Shown: positions 51,595-60,460 of the stretch, piece after piece | Layout: each line of letters opens with the position of its first letter | Position numbering within the stretch: the first letter of the stretch is position 1 | Assembly: GCA_963678055.1 (NCBI GenBank) | Contig: OY782679.1 | Location: forward strand, 1,674,001-1,738,000 | Direction of reading: 5' to 3' | DNA: 64,000 nt | From: CAXXOK01 sp963678055 | GTDB lineage: Bacteria > Bacillota > Clostridia > Christensenellales > Aristaeellaceae | The notes under the pieces: model-generated | The model's input: the letters and a program-made list of their open reading frames with translations, nothing else | Told to the model about the DNA's origin: nothing | The model's database searches: none | Program-made: the position numbers and the translations under genes

Positions 51595-53532
51595 TCAGCT
51601 GAGCATAACCTGGCCGCCAGTCACCGGCAAAGCCTGCCCCGTTTCATACTGCTGTTCCACCAGATAAACAATCGCTTTGGCAACATCAGCTTCCGTGCAT
51701 CCGCGCCCCAGCGGCACCTTGCCCTCGTAAAAGCGGCGAACATCTTCCACCGTTTTCGCACCTGGTACCTTGCCCGCATCCAGATACTGCTTGAACAATC
51801 CGCGTTCAGGGTCGCTCCACAGCGGGCCATCCAGCAGGTTTCCGGGGCATACAGCGTTTACCTTGATGCCAAATGGTGCCAGTTCCAGCGCAAAGCTTTG
51901 CGTAAGGCCGATTCCGCCGAACTTGCTGCCTGCATAGGCAAAGTTAGCCTTGCTGCCCTCAAGACCGCTCTTGGAGTTAATCTCGATGATATCGCTCATA
52001 TAGGCCGAATCCGCAGCGCGCTGCTGTTTCATGACAGCGGATGCATACTTGGCGCACAGATAGTAGCCTGTATAGTTGACCTTCGTTACTTTTTCAAACT
52101 GGTCAAGCGTCAGCTTGGACAGATCCCCGGCGATCAATATTCCCGCACAGGAGATCATCACATCCAGACCGCCGTACTTTGCAACAGCGTCCTCAACCAT
52201 GTGTTTGACGGATGCTTCATCCGTTACATTGACCTGCACAGCGGTTGCGGTGCCTGCGCCGTATTCTGCACACAGGGATGCGGCGACAGATTGTACACCA
52301 TTCTCATTCATATCCGCGGCGATCACATAGCCACCCTGCGCGGCAATTGCTCTAGCAATGCCTTCACCAAAGCCTTGCGCTGCGCCGGTGACAATGCAGA
52401 TTTTCCCGTCCATCCGCAGCGCATTTCCGGCGGAAAACGCCACCTTCTGTCGGTAGTTTTCCACTTCCCATGCTAGGATGAAGTTCGTAAACGCATCGGT
52501 TAGCGGCAGTGGTCCGCCAAACCCCTTGGCGTAGTATGCAATTTTGGCTGCATCCAAAAATAGCGCAAGCGCGGTATCGGCTTCAGCCTTCGTCTTGCCC
52601 AGTCCGAACACACCCACGCCGTGCAGCACGGCTACCTTGGGGGCGTATCCGTGTGTGTCTGTAAATGTGTCAAATGCCTTCTGCACATCACTGCCGGGTT
52701 GCAGTTCCAGTATGGCTGCTTTGCAATATACAATCTGGTCGGGATTGAACGGTTTGCGTATCCAATTCATCGGCAAGTTGAACACCGCAGCAGAGCGGTG
52801 GAACACCGTGCAGGCTTTGCCAGCCTGTTTGCGGTATAGCATCCGCAATACCGGCGCAATCAGTAGCGCACTTTCCGGTACGGCTTGCGGGGTGAAATCT
52901 TCCAGCGTGCCTGCTTGCTTGGCAATAGCGCTCATGACACGCTCCATCAGCGCGTCGATCTCTTCAACGGTTTCAGCTGCAACAATCACGCCGTGATTTT
53001 GCATAAATAAGATGCTTGGCACGGTTCCGCTTTTCTGTTTTTGTTCTTCAAATAGATCGTAGCAGGCTTTTGCCAGCGTATAGCCAGGCTTGGTTAGCGG
53101 GACCCATACAGCGTCCTTGCCAAATAGTGTTTCGCAGGCTTTATGACCTTCCCCCCCACAGGTCATACCATTAACCAGTGCGGGGTGTAAATGCAGCACA
53201 AATGCTTGGGGAAATAGTCCGTGCAGCATGCATTCTACGCTTGGGCGCATGGTCTCTCCGGGAAGGCGTGCGTCCATCATATCCTGCAGCGCCTGGGCTT
53301 CGCGCTGTGCATCTTCCTGCGGGTAGGCTTTCTGGAACATGGCAGAAATCTTTGCCATATCCATTTTCACAAAGCCCGGTTCCTCAATCGTAGCAAGCTT
53401 GGTGCCTGATGCTTTTACATACAGCACACCATTTGCTTTTAGCGATGTATTGCCGCCGCCCGCCAGTACGTAGCGCGCGTCGCTGCCGTACTGGCGTGAC
53501 ATGGCAATCAGTTTTTTCATTCCATCGGTCAT
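51595..53532 (-). CDS. Bifunctional class II aldolase / short-chain dehydrogenase (RhaEW-like architecture)
   Basis: 645 residues. Residues 1-360 are a class II aldolase/adducin domain: VLAGGGNTSLKANGVLYVKASGTKLA and zinc-binding HLHPALVNGMTCGGEGH. Residues 390-645 are a short-chain dehydrogenase: IVTGAAQGFGEGIARAI, MISCAGILIAGDLSK, and catalytic YAGSKFGGIGL. The same two-domain order is found in RhaEW/YuxG, which splits rhamnulose 1-phosphate and oxidises lactaldehyde. With rhaA and rhaB in the window that role is possible, but this gene is 11 kb away in a DeoR-linked operon and belongs to a different subgroup by its N-terminus. GGAGG precedes ATG 53532. Confidence 0.82.
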   Translation of the reverse strand: MTDGMKKLIAMSRQYGSDARYVLAGGGNTSLKANGVLYVKASGTKLATIEEPGFVKMDMAKISAMFQKAYPQEDAQREAQALQDMMDARLPGETMRPSVECMLHGLFPQAFVLHLHPALVNGMTCGGEGHKACETLFGKDAVWVPLTKPGYTLAKACYDLFEEQKQKSGTVPSILFMQNHGVIVAAETVEEIDALMERVMSAIAKQAGTLEDFTPQAVPESALLIAPVLRMLYRKQAGKACTVFHRSAAVFNLPMNWIRKPFNPDQIVYCKAAILELQPGSDVQKAFDTFTDTHGYAPKVAVLHGVGVFGLGKTKAEADTALALFLDAAKIAYYAKGFGGPLPLTDAFTNFILAWEVENYRQKVAFSAGNALRMDGKICIVTGAAQGFGEGIARAIAAQGGYVIAADMNENGVQSVAASLCAEYGAGTATAVQVNVTDEASVKHMVEDAVAKYGGLDVMISCAGILIAGDLSKLTLDQFEKVTKVNYTGYYLCAKYASAVMKQQRAADSAYMSDIIEINSKSGLEGSKANFAYAGSKFGGIGLTQSFALELAPFGIKVNAVCPGNLLDGPLWSDPERGLFKQYLDAGKVPGAKTVEDVRRFYEGKVPLGRGCTEADVAKAIVYLVEQQYETGQALPVTGGQVMLS

Positions 53533-53546
53533 GGTTTCACCTCCGG

Positions 53547-56012
53547 CTAAATCCCCAAGCCTTCGCGGCGCATTTTTTCCAGTGTCTGATAGTTAAACTC
53601 CGGCACATAGCCCTTCAGCGGCAAAATCTTCTGGTGTACGGCGGACAGCACCCAGCTTGCCTGCGGATAGTAATAGTGCTCCAGTTCCGGGCAGGGGCTG
53701 ATGCCATTGCTTGCGCCGACAACGACGGGCGGTGCATCCAGATAGCCAAAGCAGAACTCGGTCACGTTGCGGGCGATATCGTTCATGTGGCTGCCGCGCT
53801 CACAGGCGTCGGAGATCAACACAAGGCGTCCGGTTTTCTTTACGCTCTCATTGACAAGCTCGTAATTGAACGGTACCAGGCTACGTGCATCAATAACCTC
53901 GGCTGATACGCCATAGTCTTCCAGCTCATTGGCGGCCTGTATGGCGGTGTACAGCGACGCGCCTACGGACAGAATAGTCAGGTCCGTACCCGCACGCTTG
54001 ATATCCGGCTCACCCAGGGGGATTTCATAGTATTCCTCGGGTACGCCTTCCTTGCGGAATTCTTCGCCTTTATCGTACAGTTTTTGACTTTCAAAGAACA
54101 CCACAGGGTCGCTGCCAGCCAGTGCCGCGTTCATCAAACCCTTGGCATCGTACGGGGTAACAGGGAAGCACACCTTGAGGCCGGGAATGTGGGTCACAAG
54201 GCTGGTCCAATCCTGCGAGTGCTGTGCACCGTATTTGTTACCGACCGATACACGCAGTACCACCGGCATTTTCAGCGCGCCTGCGCTCATGGCCTGCCAC
54301 TTGGCAAGCTGGTTGAACACATCATCGCCGGCACGGCCCAGGAAATCGCAATACATCAATTCTGGAATCGCCCGGCCGCCCATGAGTGCATAGCCGACAG
54401 CGCTGGAAACGATGGTCCCTTCACTGATCGGGGCGTTGAAGAAACGGTGATATGGCAGCGATTCGGTCAGCCCGACATACACGCCGAACGCGCCGCCCCA
54501 ATCGCGGTTATCTTCGCCAAAGGCGATCAGGGTCGGGTCCTGATAAAACTTGTGGATGATGGCTTCAAACAGCGCATCACGCACATTGAACTGTTTGATT
54601 TTTGAAATCGCTTTGCCGTTTTCATCAAACGCATAGCGGGCTTTTTTCTTGTTTTTGATGACGCGGGGATTCTCTTCCAGTGGCATGAGCACATCCGGCT
54701 TACCTTCAGCACACGCTTCAATGCGCTCATTGCTGAAGTTATAGCCGCGAATGGCATCAGGATTCTGTTTCAGATCGGCGCGCGGCGATACGGCATCGTC
54801 GATGGTGATTTTCAAAATCTCGGTCACATCGGTTTTGATATTTTCCTCAATCGCGGTCAGTTGCTCGTCCGTCGCTACGCCCGCTTCAATCAGCTGCTTG
54901 CGGTAGCTGGCGATTGCATCCTGCGCCTGCCAGGTTTCGATTTCCTCTTTGGTGCGATAGGTGGACGCATCGGTGGTGGAATGGCCGACATAGCGGTAGG
55001 TAACCACATCCAGAAGCACCGGGCCTTTCCCCTCTTCCAGCAGCTTACGTTTGCGCTTGTACGCGTCGATCACCGCCAGGGGGTTATAGCCGTCCACGCG
55101 CTCGGCGTGCATTGCATCTGCATTGATACCTGCGCCGACCCGTGCCAATGTGCCAAAGGCCATGGTTTCGCCGTCGGTCTGGCCGCCCATGCCGTAGCCG
55201 TTGTTAAAGAAGTTGAAGACCAGCTTCAGTCCGCCCTTGTGAGCGTCATCCCACAGCTTGGTGAACTGCTCCATTGAGGCATAGTTCATGGCCTCCCACA
55301 CTGGACCGCAGCCAAGTGACCCGTCGCCGATGTTGCAAACGACCAGGCCTTTTTCTTTCATCACTTTTTTATACAGCGCTGCGCCAACTGTGACCCCTGC
55401 ACTGCCGCCGACGATGGCGTTGTTTGGGTAAATGCCAAACGGTGTAAAGAATACGTGCATGGAGTTACCAAGGCCGCGCGTAAAGCCGTTTTCGCGGCCA
55501 AACAGCTCGGCCATGAACCCGTACAACAGAAAGTCCTGCGCGACCTTTTTCACATTACCTTTGGCGCGGCTTTCGATGGCGGCAAGCGTTTTGCCGTTAT
55601 TAAACCCACGCATAATGTCCATCAGCTTTTCGTCACTCAGCTGGCGGATCGCGCTGTAACCGCGTGCAAGTACCTCGCCATGGCTGCGGTGCGATCCGAA
55701 GATCGCATCATCCAGATCCAGCGTATACGCCATGCCGACGGCCGCTGCCTCCTGCCCGGTATACAGGTGCGCGGGCCCGGTATAGAGATATTCCACACCG
55801 TTGTACTGCTTGGTTGTGCGCACGTTGAAAATCATGGTTTCCAACTCGCGGATGGCCTGCATGTCGTGGAATATGTTGATAAGCTGCTCATCGGTGAAGT
55901 TTTCGCGCTCGTCCTTCACGCTCTTTTGGTAAGTGTTGAGCGGGATGGACGGAATGTTCAGTTCCCCTTTGGCACGAACGACATTAGGATCATAAAATTG
56001 ACTTTGCGGCAT
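53547..56012 (-). CDS. 2-oxoacid dehydrogenase E1, fused alpha and beta subunits
   Basis: 821 residues. The alpha half (about 1-430) shows the ThDP motif GDGSLGCGPVWEAMNY...FFNNGYGMG and YRYVGHSTTDASTYRTKEEI; the beta half (about 470-800) shows LIAFGEDNRDWGGAFGVY, NAPISEGTIVSSAVGYALMG and the C-terminal transketolase domain. Normally alpha and beta are separate genes. The complex decarboxylates pyruvate or another 2-oxoacid and passes the acyl group to E2 lipoate. AGGAGGG precedes the start. E3 and E2 genes lie directly upstream. Confidence 0.9.
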   Translation of the reverse strand: MPQSQFYDPNVVRAKGELNIPSIPLNTYQKSVKDERENFTDEQLINIFHDMQAIRELETMIFNVRTTKQYNGVEYLYTGPAHLYTGQEAAAVGMAYTLDLDDAIFGSHRSHGEVLARGYSAIRQLSDEKLMDIMRGFNNGKTLAAIESRAKGNVKKVAQDFLLYGFMAELFGRENGFTRGLGNSMHVFFTPFGIYPNNAIVGGSAGVTVGAALYKKVMKEKGLVVCNIGDGSLGCGPVWEAMNYASMEQFTKLWDDAHKGGLKLVFNFFNNGYGMGGQTDGETMAFGTLARVGAGINADAMHAERVDGYNPLAVIDAYKRKRKLLEEGKGPVLLDVVTYRYVGHSTTDASTYRTKEEIETWQAQDAIASYRKQLIEAGVATDEQLTAIEENIKTDVTEILKITIDDAVSPRADLKQNPDAIRGYNFSNERIEACAEGKPDVLMPLEENPRVIKNKKKARYAFDENGKAISKIKQFNVRDALFEAIIHKFYQDPTLIAFGEDNRDWGGAFGVYVGLTESLPYHRFFNAPISEGTIVSSAVGYALMGGRAIPELMYCDFLGRAGDDVFNQLAKWQAMSAGALKMPVVLRVSVGNKYGAQHSQDWTSLVTHIPGLKVCFPVTPYDAKGLMNAALAGSDPVVFFESQKLYDKGEEFRKEGVPEEYYEIPLGEPDIKRAGTDLTILSVGASLYTAIQAANELEDYGVSAEVIDARSLVPFNYELVNESVKKTGRLVLISDACERGSHMNDIARNVTEFCFGYLDAPPVVVGASNGISPCPELEHYYYPQASWVLSAVHQKILPLKGYVPEFNYQTLEKMRREGLGI

Positions 56013-56021
56013 AAGGCCCTC

Positions 56022-57386
56022 CTAAAATATGACTTCTCTGAAGATTTCGCTAACGGTAGGATGCGGGAATACGATGCGTTGCAAGTCTTTAGTGCGCATT
56101 TCTTTGCCAATCATCATGGCCGCGCCGAAGATAATCTCGCTGGCGGGATTACCGATCATGGATACGCCCAGAAGCCTGCCGGACGGTTCCATCACGACCT
56201 TGAGCATGCCTTCGCCGCCCTCGTTTTCGGCTACGAAGCGGCCTGCATAGGCCATCGGTACTTTCTTTTCAATCGCATCCAGCCCCTTGGCTTTGGCTGA
56301 TGCCAGCGTATCGCCGCATCCGGCGACTTCGGGATTGGTATAGATTACATACGGAATCGCCGTATAGTCCATCGTGTCGTTCTTGCCTGCCATGTGATTG
56401 ACGGCAACTTCCGCCTCGCGGTAGGCCGTGTGGGCGAGCATGCTTTTACCATTCATGTCGCCCGCTGCGTACACGTTCAGCTCGCTGGTGAGCATATGCT
56501 CATCGGTCACTACCGCGCCGCGTTCAACCGTTAGCTTCAGGGTATCGACACCCTTAGGCAGTACGGGGCGGCGGCCGATGCTGACCAGCACCTTATCGCA
56601 GGCAAGCTCCTGCGTCTGTCCGTCTTGTTCAACTATTACCTGCCCGTTTGCAAAACTCTTGGCTGTCGTGTTCAAAAGGAAGGTGATGCCCTTCTTTGCA
56701 TAGGATTTTTGCAGCATGGCGGCGATTTCGCCGTCAATCGGGCCGCCGATGCTCGATAGCATCTCCACGACTGTAACCGCGCTGCCTGCCGAGGCATAGT
56801 AGCTGGCCATTTCCAGTCCGATGACCCCGCCGCCGACCACAACCAGTGCTTTTGGAATCTCAGTCAAGTCCAGCACCTCACGGTTGGTAAGTGCAAAGCC
56901 GGATTGCAATGCGTCCAGTAAGCCGTCAATCGGGGGCAGCGTGGGGGTCGACCCGGTAGCCAGCAGCAGCCGTGTGCCCAGGTACTCCTCGCCGCCTGCC
57001 GTCACTTTGATACCGCTGTCCGTGCGCCCCGCAATCTCTGCTTCCTCGCTTACAACAGTTACGTGTCCTGCTTTCAGCTGGGCGGCGATGCCCATGGTCA
57101 GCTTTTTAACCACCTTGTTTTTGCGGCGTAATACCACCTGCTGGTCTAACTTAGCATTTTCGCAGGTCACACCGTATTTTGCGCCGCCGCCTTTGGCGTA
57201 ATCAAAAATCTTGGCTGAATACAAAAAGGTTTTGGAGGGAATACAACCTTCATTGAGGCATACGCCGCCGATGGCGCGTTTTTCAAACAGCAGGGTGCTA
57301 AGTCCCTCGTCCGCAGCGCGTTCCGCTGCGCGGTATCCGGCCGGTCCGCCACCGATAATGATGAGATCGAATTGTTTTTCCGTCAT
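56022..57386 (-). CDS. lpdA: Dihydrolipoyl dehydrogenase (E3)
   Basis: 454 residues. FAD motif IIGGGPAGYRAAERAADEG, the redox disulfide in GGVCLNEGCIPSKTFLYS, NAD motif VVGGGVIGLEMASYYASAG, the second FAD motif VYAAGDMNG and the C-terminal FPHPTVSEI with the catalytic histidine and glutamate. It reoxidises lipoyl groups of E2. The start overlaps the E2 stop (ATGA). Confidence 0.95.
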   Translation of the reverse strand: MTEKQFDLIIIGGGPAGYRAAERAADEGLSTLLFEKRAIGGVCLNEGCIPSKTFLYSAKIFDYAKGGGAKYGVTCENAKLDQQVVLRRKNKVVKKLTMGIAAQLKAGHVTVVSEEAEIAGRTDSGIKVTAGGEEYLGTRLLLATGSTPTLPPIDGLLDALQSGFALTNREVLDLTEIPKALVVVGGGVIGLEMASYYASAGSAVTVVEMLSSIGGPIDGEIAAMLQKSYAKKGITFLLNTTAKSFANGQVIVEQDGQTQELACDKVLVSIGRRPVLPKGVDTLKLTVERGAVVTDEHMLTSELNVYAAGDMNGKSMLAHTAYREAEVAVNHMAGKNDTMDYTAIPYVIYTNPEVAGCGDTLASAKAKGLDAIEKKVPMAYAGRFVAENEGGEGMLKVVMEPSGRLLGVSMIGNPASEIIFGAAMMIGKEMRTKDLQRIVFPHPTVSEIFREVIF

Positions 57387-58600
57387 GCGTTTTTGCCTCC
57401 CAGCAACGATTGAAAAGTTTCAAGGTTTTGACATAGGGCTTGCAGGAAGCGGCTGGCGGGTGCGCCATCCACCGCGCGGTGATCGTACGTCAGCGACAGC
57501 GTCATGCAGTCGTAGAAGCCCACCGTGCCGTTATCCGCCCTGCGGGGTCTAAGGGTAATGGTATCCACACCCAGTATGCCGACCTGCGGCGGATTGATGA
57601 TCGGCGTGAAGCTTTCAATGCCCAGGTTGCCAAGATTGGACACAGTAAACGATCCGCCGGTCAGCAGCTCCGGTGCTATGCTGCCATCCTGGCAGGCTGC
57701 CGCCAGCCGTTTCATTTCATTGGAAATTTGTAGCAGGCTTAACTTGTCCGCATTGCGGATGACCGGCACAACCAGCCCGGCGGGAATATCAACCGCCACG
57801 GCAAGATTCACGCCCTGAAACCTGCGAATTGTATCATCCAGGAAATGTGCGTTCATCTCCGGGAATTGCAATAGTGTGCGGGATACGGCAAAGAGCACCA
57901 TATCGCCAAGGGTAATGCCTTTTATGTCCGGCTGCGCTTTGCACTGCGCCCGGTAGGCCAAAAGCTGTGTCGCATCAAAACTGGCCGTGTGGGTCAGCTG
58001 TGCCATGGACTGGATGGACTGATGCATCGCCTTGGCGATGGTTTTACGCATCATGGTAAGCGGAATATCCTGATACGCGCCGTCTGCGGCAGCGGGTGCG
58101 GCTGCCATTTCGCCGGTATCCAGCATACGCTTAACATCGCGCTCAATAATCAGCCCTTCTGCGCCTGTGGGCCGTGCCTGCGATACATTGACCCCTGCCT
58201 TATCCGCCAGTGTGCGGGCGCGGGGAGATGAAAGCGCATCCTGCGCTGCGCCCGTAAAGACCGGCTCAGCTGCCGCCACCGGTTTGGGTGCACTATCGGC
58301 TTTCTCTTTCTTTGCAGCTTGCGGTTTATTCGCTTCTGCTTTCGGCGCTTCGTAGGTTTCCCCCGCCTCGCCGATCACCATCACAGGCGCTTGAATAGGC
58401 AGCTCGTCGCCTTCTTCACAGAAAAACGCAAGCACTTCGCCTTCAAACTCGCTTTCCACATCAAACACGCTCTTACCCGTCTCAATGGAAAACAGTCTGG
58501 TTCCAACCTTTACAGCATCCCCGACGCTGACATAAAACTCGCCGATAACAGCGCTTTCTTCCGATAGCCCCATCTGCGGCAGTTGTACCTGATTTGCCAT
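57383..58600 (-). CDS. 2-oxoacid dehydrogenase E2 (dihydrolipoamide acyltransferase)
   Basis: 405 residues from ATG 58600 (GGAGGG upstream). The order is lipoyl domain (1-78; lipoyl lysine in IETGKSVFDVES), an alanine/lysine-rich linker, the peripheral subunit-binding domain (SSPRARTLADKAGVNVSQ), and the catalytic core ending with TYDHRAVDGAPASRFL, which holds the catalytic His and Asp. It is the first gene of the six-gene operon and has its own promoter. Whether the acyl group is acetyl or longer cannot be told. Confidence 0.92.
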   Translation of the reverse strand: MANQVQLPQMGLSEESAVIGEFYVSVGDAVKVGTRLFSIETGKSVFDVESEFEGEVLAFFCEEGDELPIQAPVMVIGEAGETYEAPKAEANKPQAAKKEKADSAPKPVAAAEPVFTGAAQDALSSPRARTLADKAGVNVSQARPTGAEGLIIERDVKRMLDTGEMAAAPAAADGAYQDIPLTMMRKTIAKAMHQSIQSMAQLTHTASFDATQLLAYRAQCKAQPDIKGITLGDMVLFAVSRTLLQFPEMNAHFLDDTIRRFQGVNLAVAVDIPAGLVVPVIRNADKLSLLQISNEMKRLAAACQDGSIAPELLTGGSFTVSNLGNLGIESFTPIINPPQVGILGVDTITLRPRRADNGTVGFYDCMTLSLTYDHRAVDGAPASRFLQALCQNLETFQSLLGGKNA

Positions 58601-58630
58601 CCAATCCCTCCGTTCGTCATGCACTCTATC

Positions 58631-58659
58631 TTGACATGACAATGCCCCTTCATTATACT
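58631..58659 (+). promoter_or_regulatory. Promoter of the deoR-type gene, overlapping the E2 promoter
   Basis: Perfect TTGACA at 58631-58636 and TATACT at 58654-58659 with a 17-base spacer. The -10 box overlaps the -10 box of the opposite promoter by four bases. Confidence 0.75.
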
Positions 58660-58680
58660 GAGATTACGCGTTTTTGTCCA
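58652..58680 (-). promoter_or_regulatory. Promoter of the E2-E3-E1-aldolase-PHP-dehydrogenase operon
   Basis: On the minus strand TGGACA (58680-58675), a 17-base spacer and perfect TATAAT (58657-58652), about 50 bases before E2. Confidence 0.78.
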
Positions 58681-58717
58681 TTATCCCCTACTATATTGCG
58701 TAACTGCGCGCATATGT

Positions 58718-58745
58718 GCACGATTTGTGAACATTCGCGCACGAT
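58718..58745. repeat. Direct repeat, possible DeoR-type operator
   Basis: GCACGAT occurs at 58718-58724 and again at 58739-58745, 21 bases apart (two helical turns), with a TGTGAACA copy of similar type in between. It lies in the leader of the deoR-type gene. DeoR regulators often bind direct repeats. The link is inferred. Confidence 0.35.
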
Positions 58746-58761
58746 ACGAAAGGAAATAGCT

Positions 58762-59517
58762 ATGATTCCGTTTGAACGCAGGGAGCATATCGTTGCGCTG
58801 CTGGAAGAGAGAAAAACGGTGACCGTGGAAGCGCTCTCCAAAGAACTATTTGTCAGCGGGGCCACTCTGCGGCGAGATTTGCAAACCCTGGAAGAGGAAG
58901 GGCGTATCCGCCGCACGCACGGCGGTGCAGCCTTGCCCCTGCAAACCATGCAAGATATGCCACTGCTATCCCGGCGCATGGAACACAAAGCAGAGAAACA
59001 GGCGATTGGCAAAGCGGCCGCAAGCTTTGTCTCCCCCGGTGATACGCTGATCCTCGATGCCAGCACCACTGTACTTGCCATCAGCGAAGCGCTGCGGGAT
59101 ATGGGGTCGCTGACCATTATCTCCTCCGGGCTTGTTACCGTGCAGGCCTTTGCCGAGCAGGGCCGCCATGTGATGTGCACCGGAGGCATGCTGCGGGAAA
59201 ACTCCGCGTCACTTGCCGGTGTGGACGCTGCCGATTTCCTGCGCGATCACCACGGAACATGGAGCATAGTATCCTGCCGCGGCCTGACGACCGATGGCCT
59301 TTGGGAAAGTGTTCCGGAGGAGGCCGCCATCAAACGCGCCATGCTCGATGCCGGAAACAAACATATGCTGCTGTGTGATGCCGGCAAGTTTGAACAATAC
59401 TATCTTTGCAAGACCTGCGATCTCAAGCGTATTGATGTCCTGGTCACGGACCGGCAGCCTCAAGGTGCGTTGCTGCATGCGCTCCAAAATGCAAACGTGC
59501 AGATTGTTATTGCCTAA
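58762..59517 (+). CDS. DeoR-family transcriptional regulator
   Basis: 251 residues from ATG 58762 (AAAGGA upstream). The N-terminal helix-turn-helix reads MIPFERREHIVALLEERKTV...LSKELFVSGATLRRDLQTLEEEGRIRRTHGGA, the DeoR signature, and the C-terminal DeoRC sugar-phosphate-sensing domain has DTLILDASTTVLAIS, CTGGMLRENSAS and LCDAGKFEQYYL. It is divergent from the E2-led operon and its promoter faces that operon's promoter, so it most likely represses it until a phosphorylated sugar appears. That is inferred from position. Confidence 0.9.
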   Translation: MIPFERREHIVALLEERKTVTVEALSKELFVSGATLRRDLQTLEEEGRIRRTHGGAALPLQTMQDMPLLSRRMEHKAEKQAIGKAAASFVSPGDTLILDASTTVLAISEALRDMGSLTIISSGLVTVQAFAEQGRHVMCTGGMLRENSASLAGVDAADFLRDHHGTWSIVSCRGLTTDGLWESVPEEAAIKRAMLDAGNKHMLLCDAGKFEQYYLCKTCDLKRIDVLVTDRQPQGALLHALQNANVQIVIA

Positions 59518-59535
59518 GAGAAAACCATTTTCATA

Positions 59536-59564
59536 TCGACAATTGCTTGTATTTATATTACTAT
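59536..59564 (+). promoter_or_regulatory. Possible promoter for the GNAT-YoaP gene
   Basis: TCGACA at 59536-59541 and TACTAT at 59559-59564 with a 17-base spacer in an AT-rich stretch. The leader to 59652 holds a CACCGG...CCGGTG hairpin at about 59598-59617. Both boxes are imperfect. Confidence 0.3.
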
Positions 59565-59651
59565 ATTCATAGAACATCGTTCGGCGGTCCATTTCAGCAC
59601 CGGGGTTTCCTCCGGTGTGTGGCTGACGTGACTGAATAAGGAGTGCGCAAT

Positions 59652-60443
59652 ATGAAAATAATTGACCTGAATAAAGACTACGAAAAGCTGTACTTCGTAT
59701 GTCTTGAGGACTGGTCTCCCGAAATGAAGGAAGCCGGCAACCACAAAGAAACCTGGTATAATCGCATGAAGGATCAGGGCCTGCGCGTGAAACTGGCCAT
59801 CGACGATCAGAACCAGGCTGTAGGGATGATTGAATATGTACCCATCGAACATGCACCCGCCAACGGCAAGGACATTTACTATATCAACTGTATATGGGTG
59901 CATGGTCATAAAAAAGGCGTTGGCGATAACCAAAAACGCGGCTATGGCAAGGCACTGCTAAAAGCCGCTGAGGCCGATGCCAAAGCCTTGGGTGCTAAAG
60001 GCATTGCCGCCCATGGCATTACCCTGCCCTACTGGATTCCCGCAGCGTTTTATAAGAAGCAGGGCTACAAGGTCGTTGACCGGACCAATGTGATGCGGCT
60101 TTTATTCAAGCCTTTCACCGACGATGCCCAGCCGCCCAAGTTCTTCCGGCATTCGAAAACCCCGCCCAAGAACACAAACCCCGGTAAGGTGACGGTTACA
60201 TACTTTCTCAACGGCTGCTGCCCGTCGTGCAATATTGTATGCGAACGGGCAAAGCGCGCTACGCAGTCCTTTGGCAAGAAGGCCGTGTTCCAGACTGTGG
60301 ACACGCTGGACAGAGATAATTATCTGGAATGGGGCGCATACAACGAGCTGTTTATTGAGGATCAGCGCACCGGTACCGGTCAGCCGCTAACCGTGGACAG
60401 GATTAAAGGCTTGATCGAAAAGCGTGCGAAAAAACTGAAGTAA
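59652..60443 (+). CDS. GNAT acetyltransferase with C-terminal YoaP-like domain
   Basis: 263 residues from ATG 59652 (AAGGAG eight bases upstream). Residues 1-160 form a GNAT domain: VKLAIDDQNQAVGMIEYVP, IYYINCIWV, GYGKALLKAAEADAKALGAKG and AAFYKKQGYKVVD. Residues 175-263 match the YoaP-like domain, with a cysteine cluster NGCCPSCNIVCERAK. B. subtilis YoaP has the same two-part build; its function is not established. The cysteines may bind metal. The next gene, 17 bases downstream, is probably cotranscribed. Confidence 0.82.
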   Translation: MKIIDLNKDYEKLYFVCLEDWSPEMKEAGNHKETWYNRMKDQGLRVKLAIDDQNQAVGMIEYVPIEHAPANGKDIYYINCIWVHGHKKGVGDNQKRGYGKALLKAAEADAKALGAKGIAAHGITLPYWIPAAFYKKQGYKVVDRTNVMRLLFKPFTDDAQPPKFFRHSKTPPKNTNPGKVTVTYFLNGCCPSCNIVCERAKRATQSFGKKAVFQTVDTLDRDNYLEWGAYNELFIEDQRTGTGQPLTVDRIKGLIEKRAKKLK

Positions 60444-60460
60444 GTAAAACGGAGGTAGGC

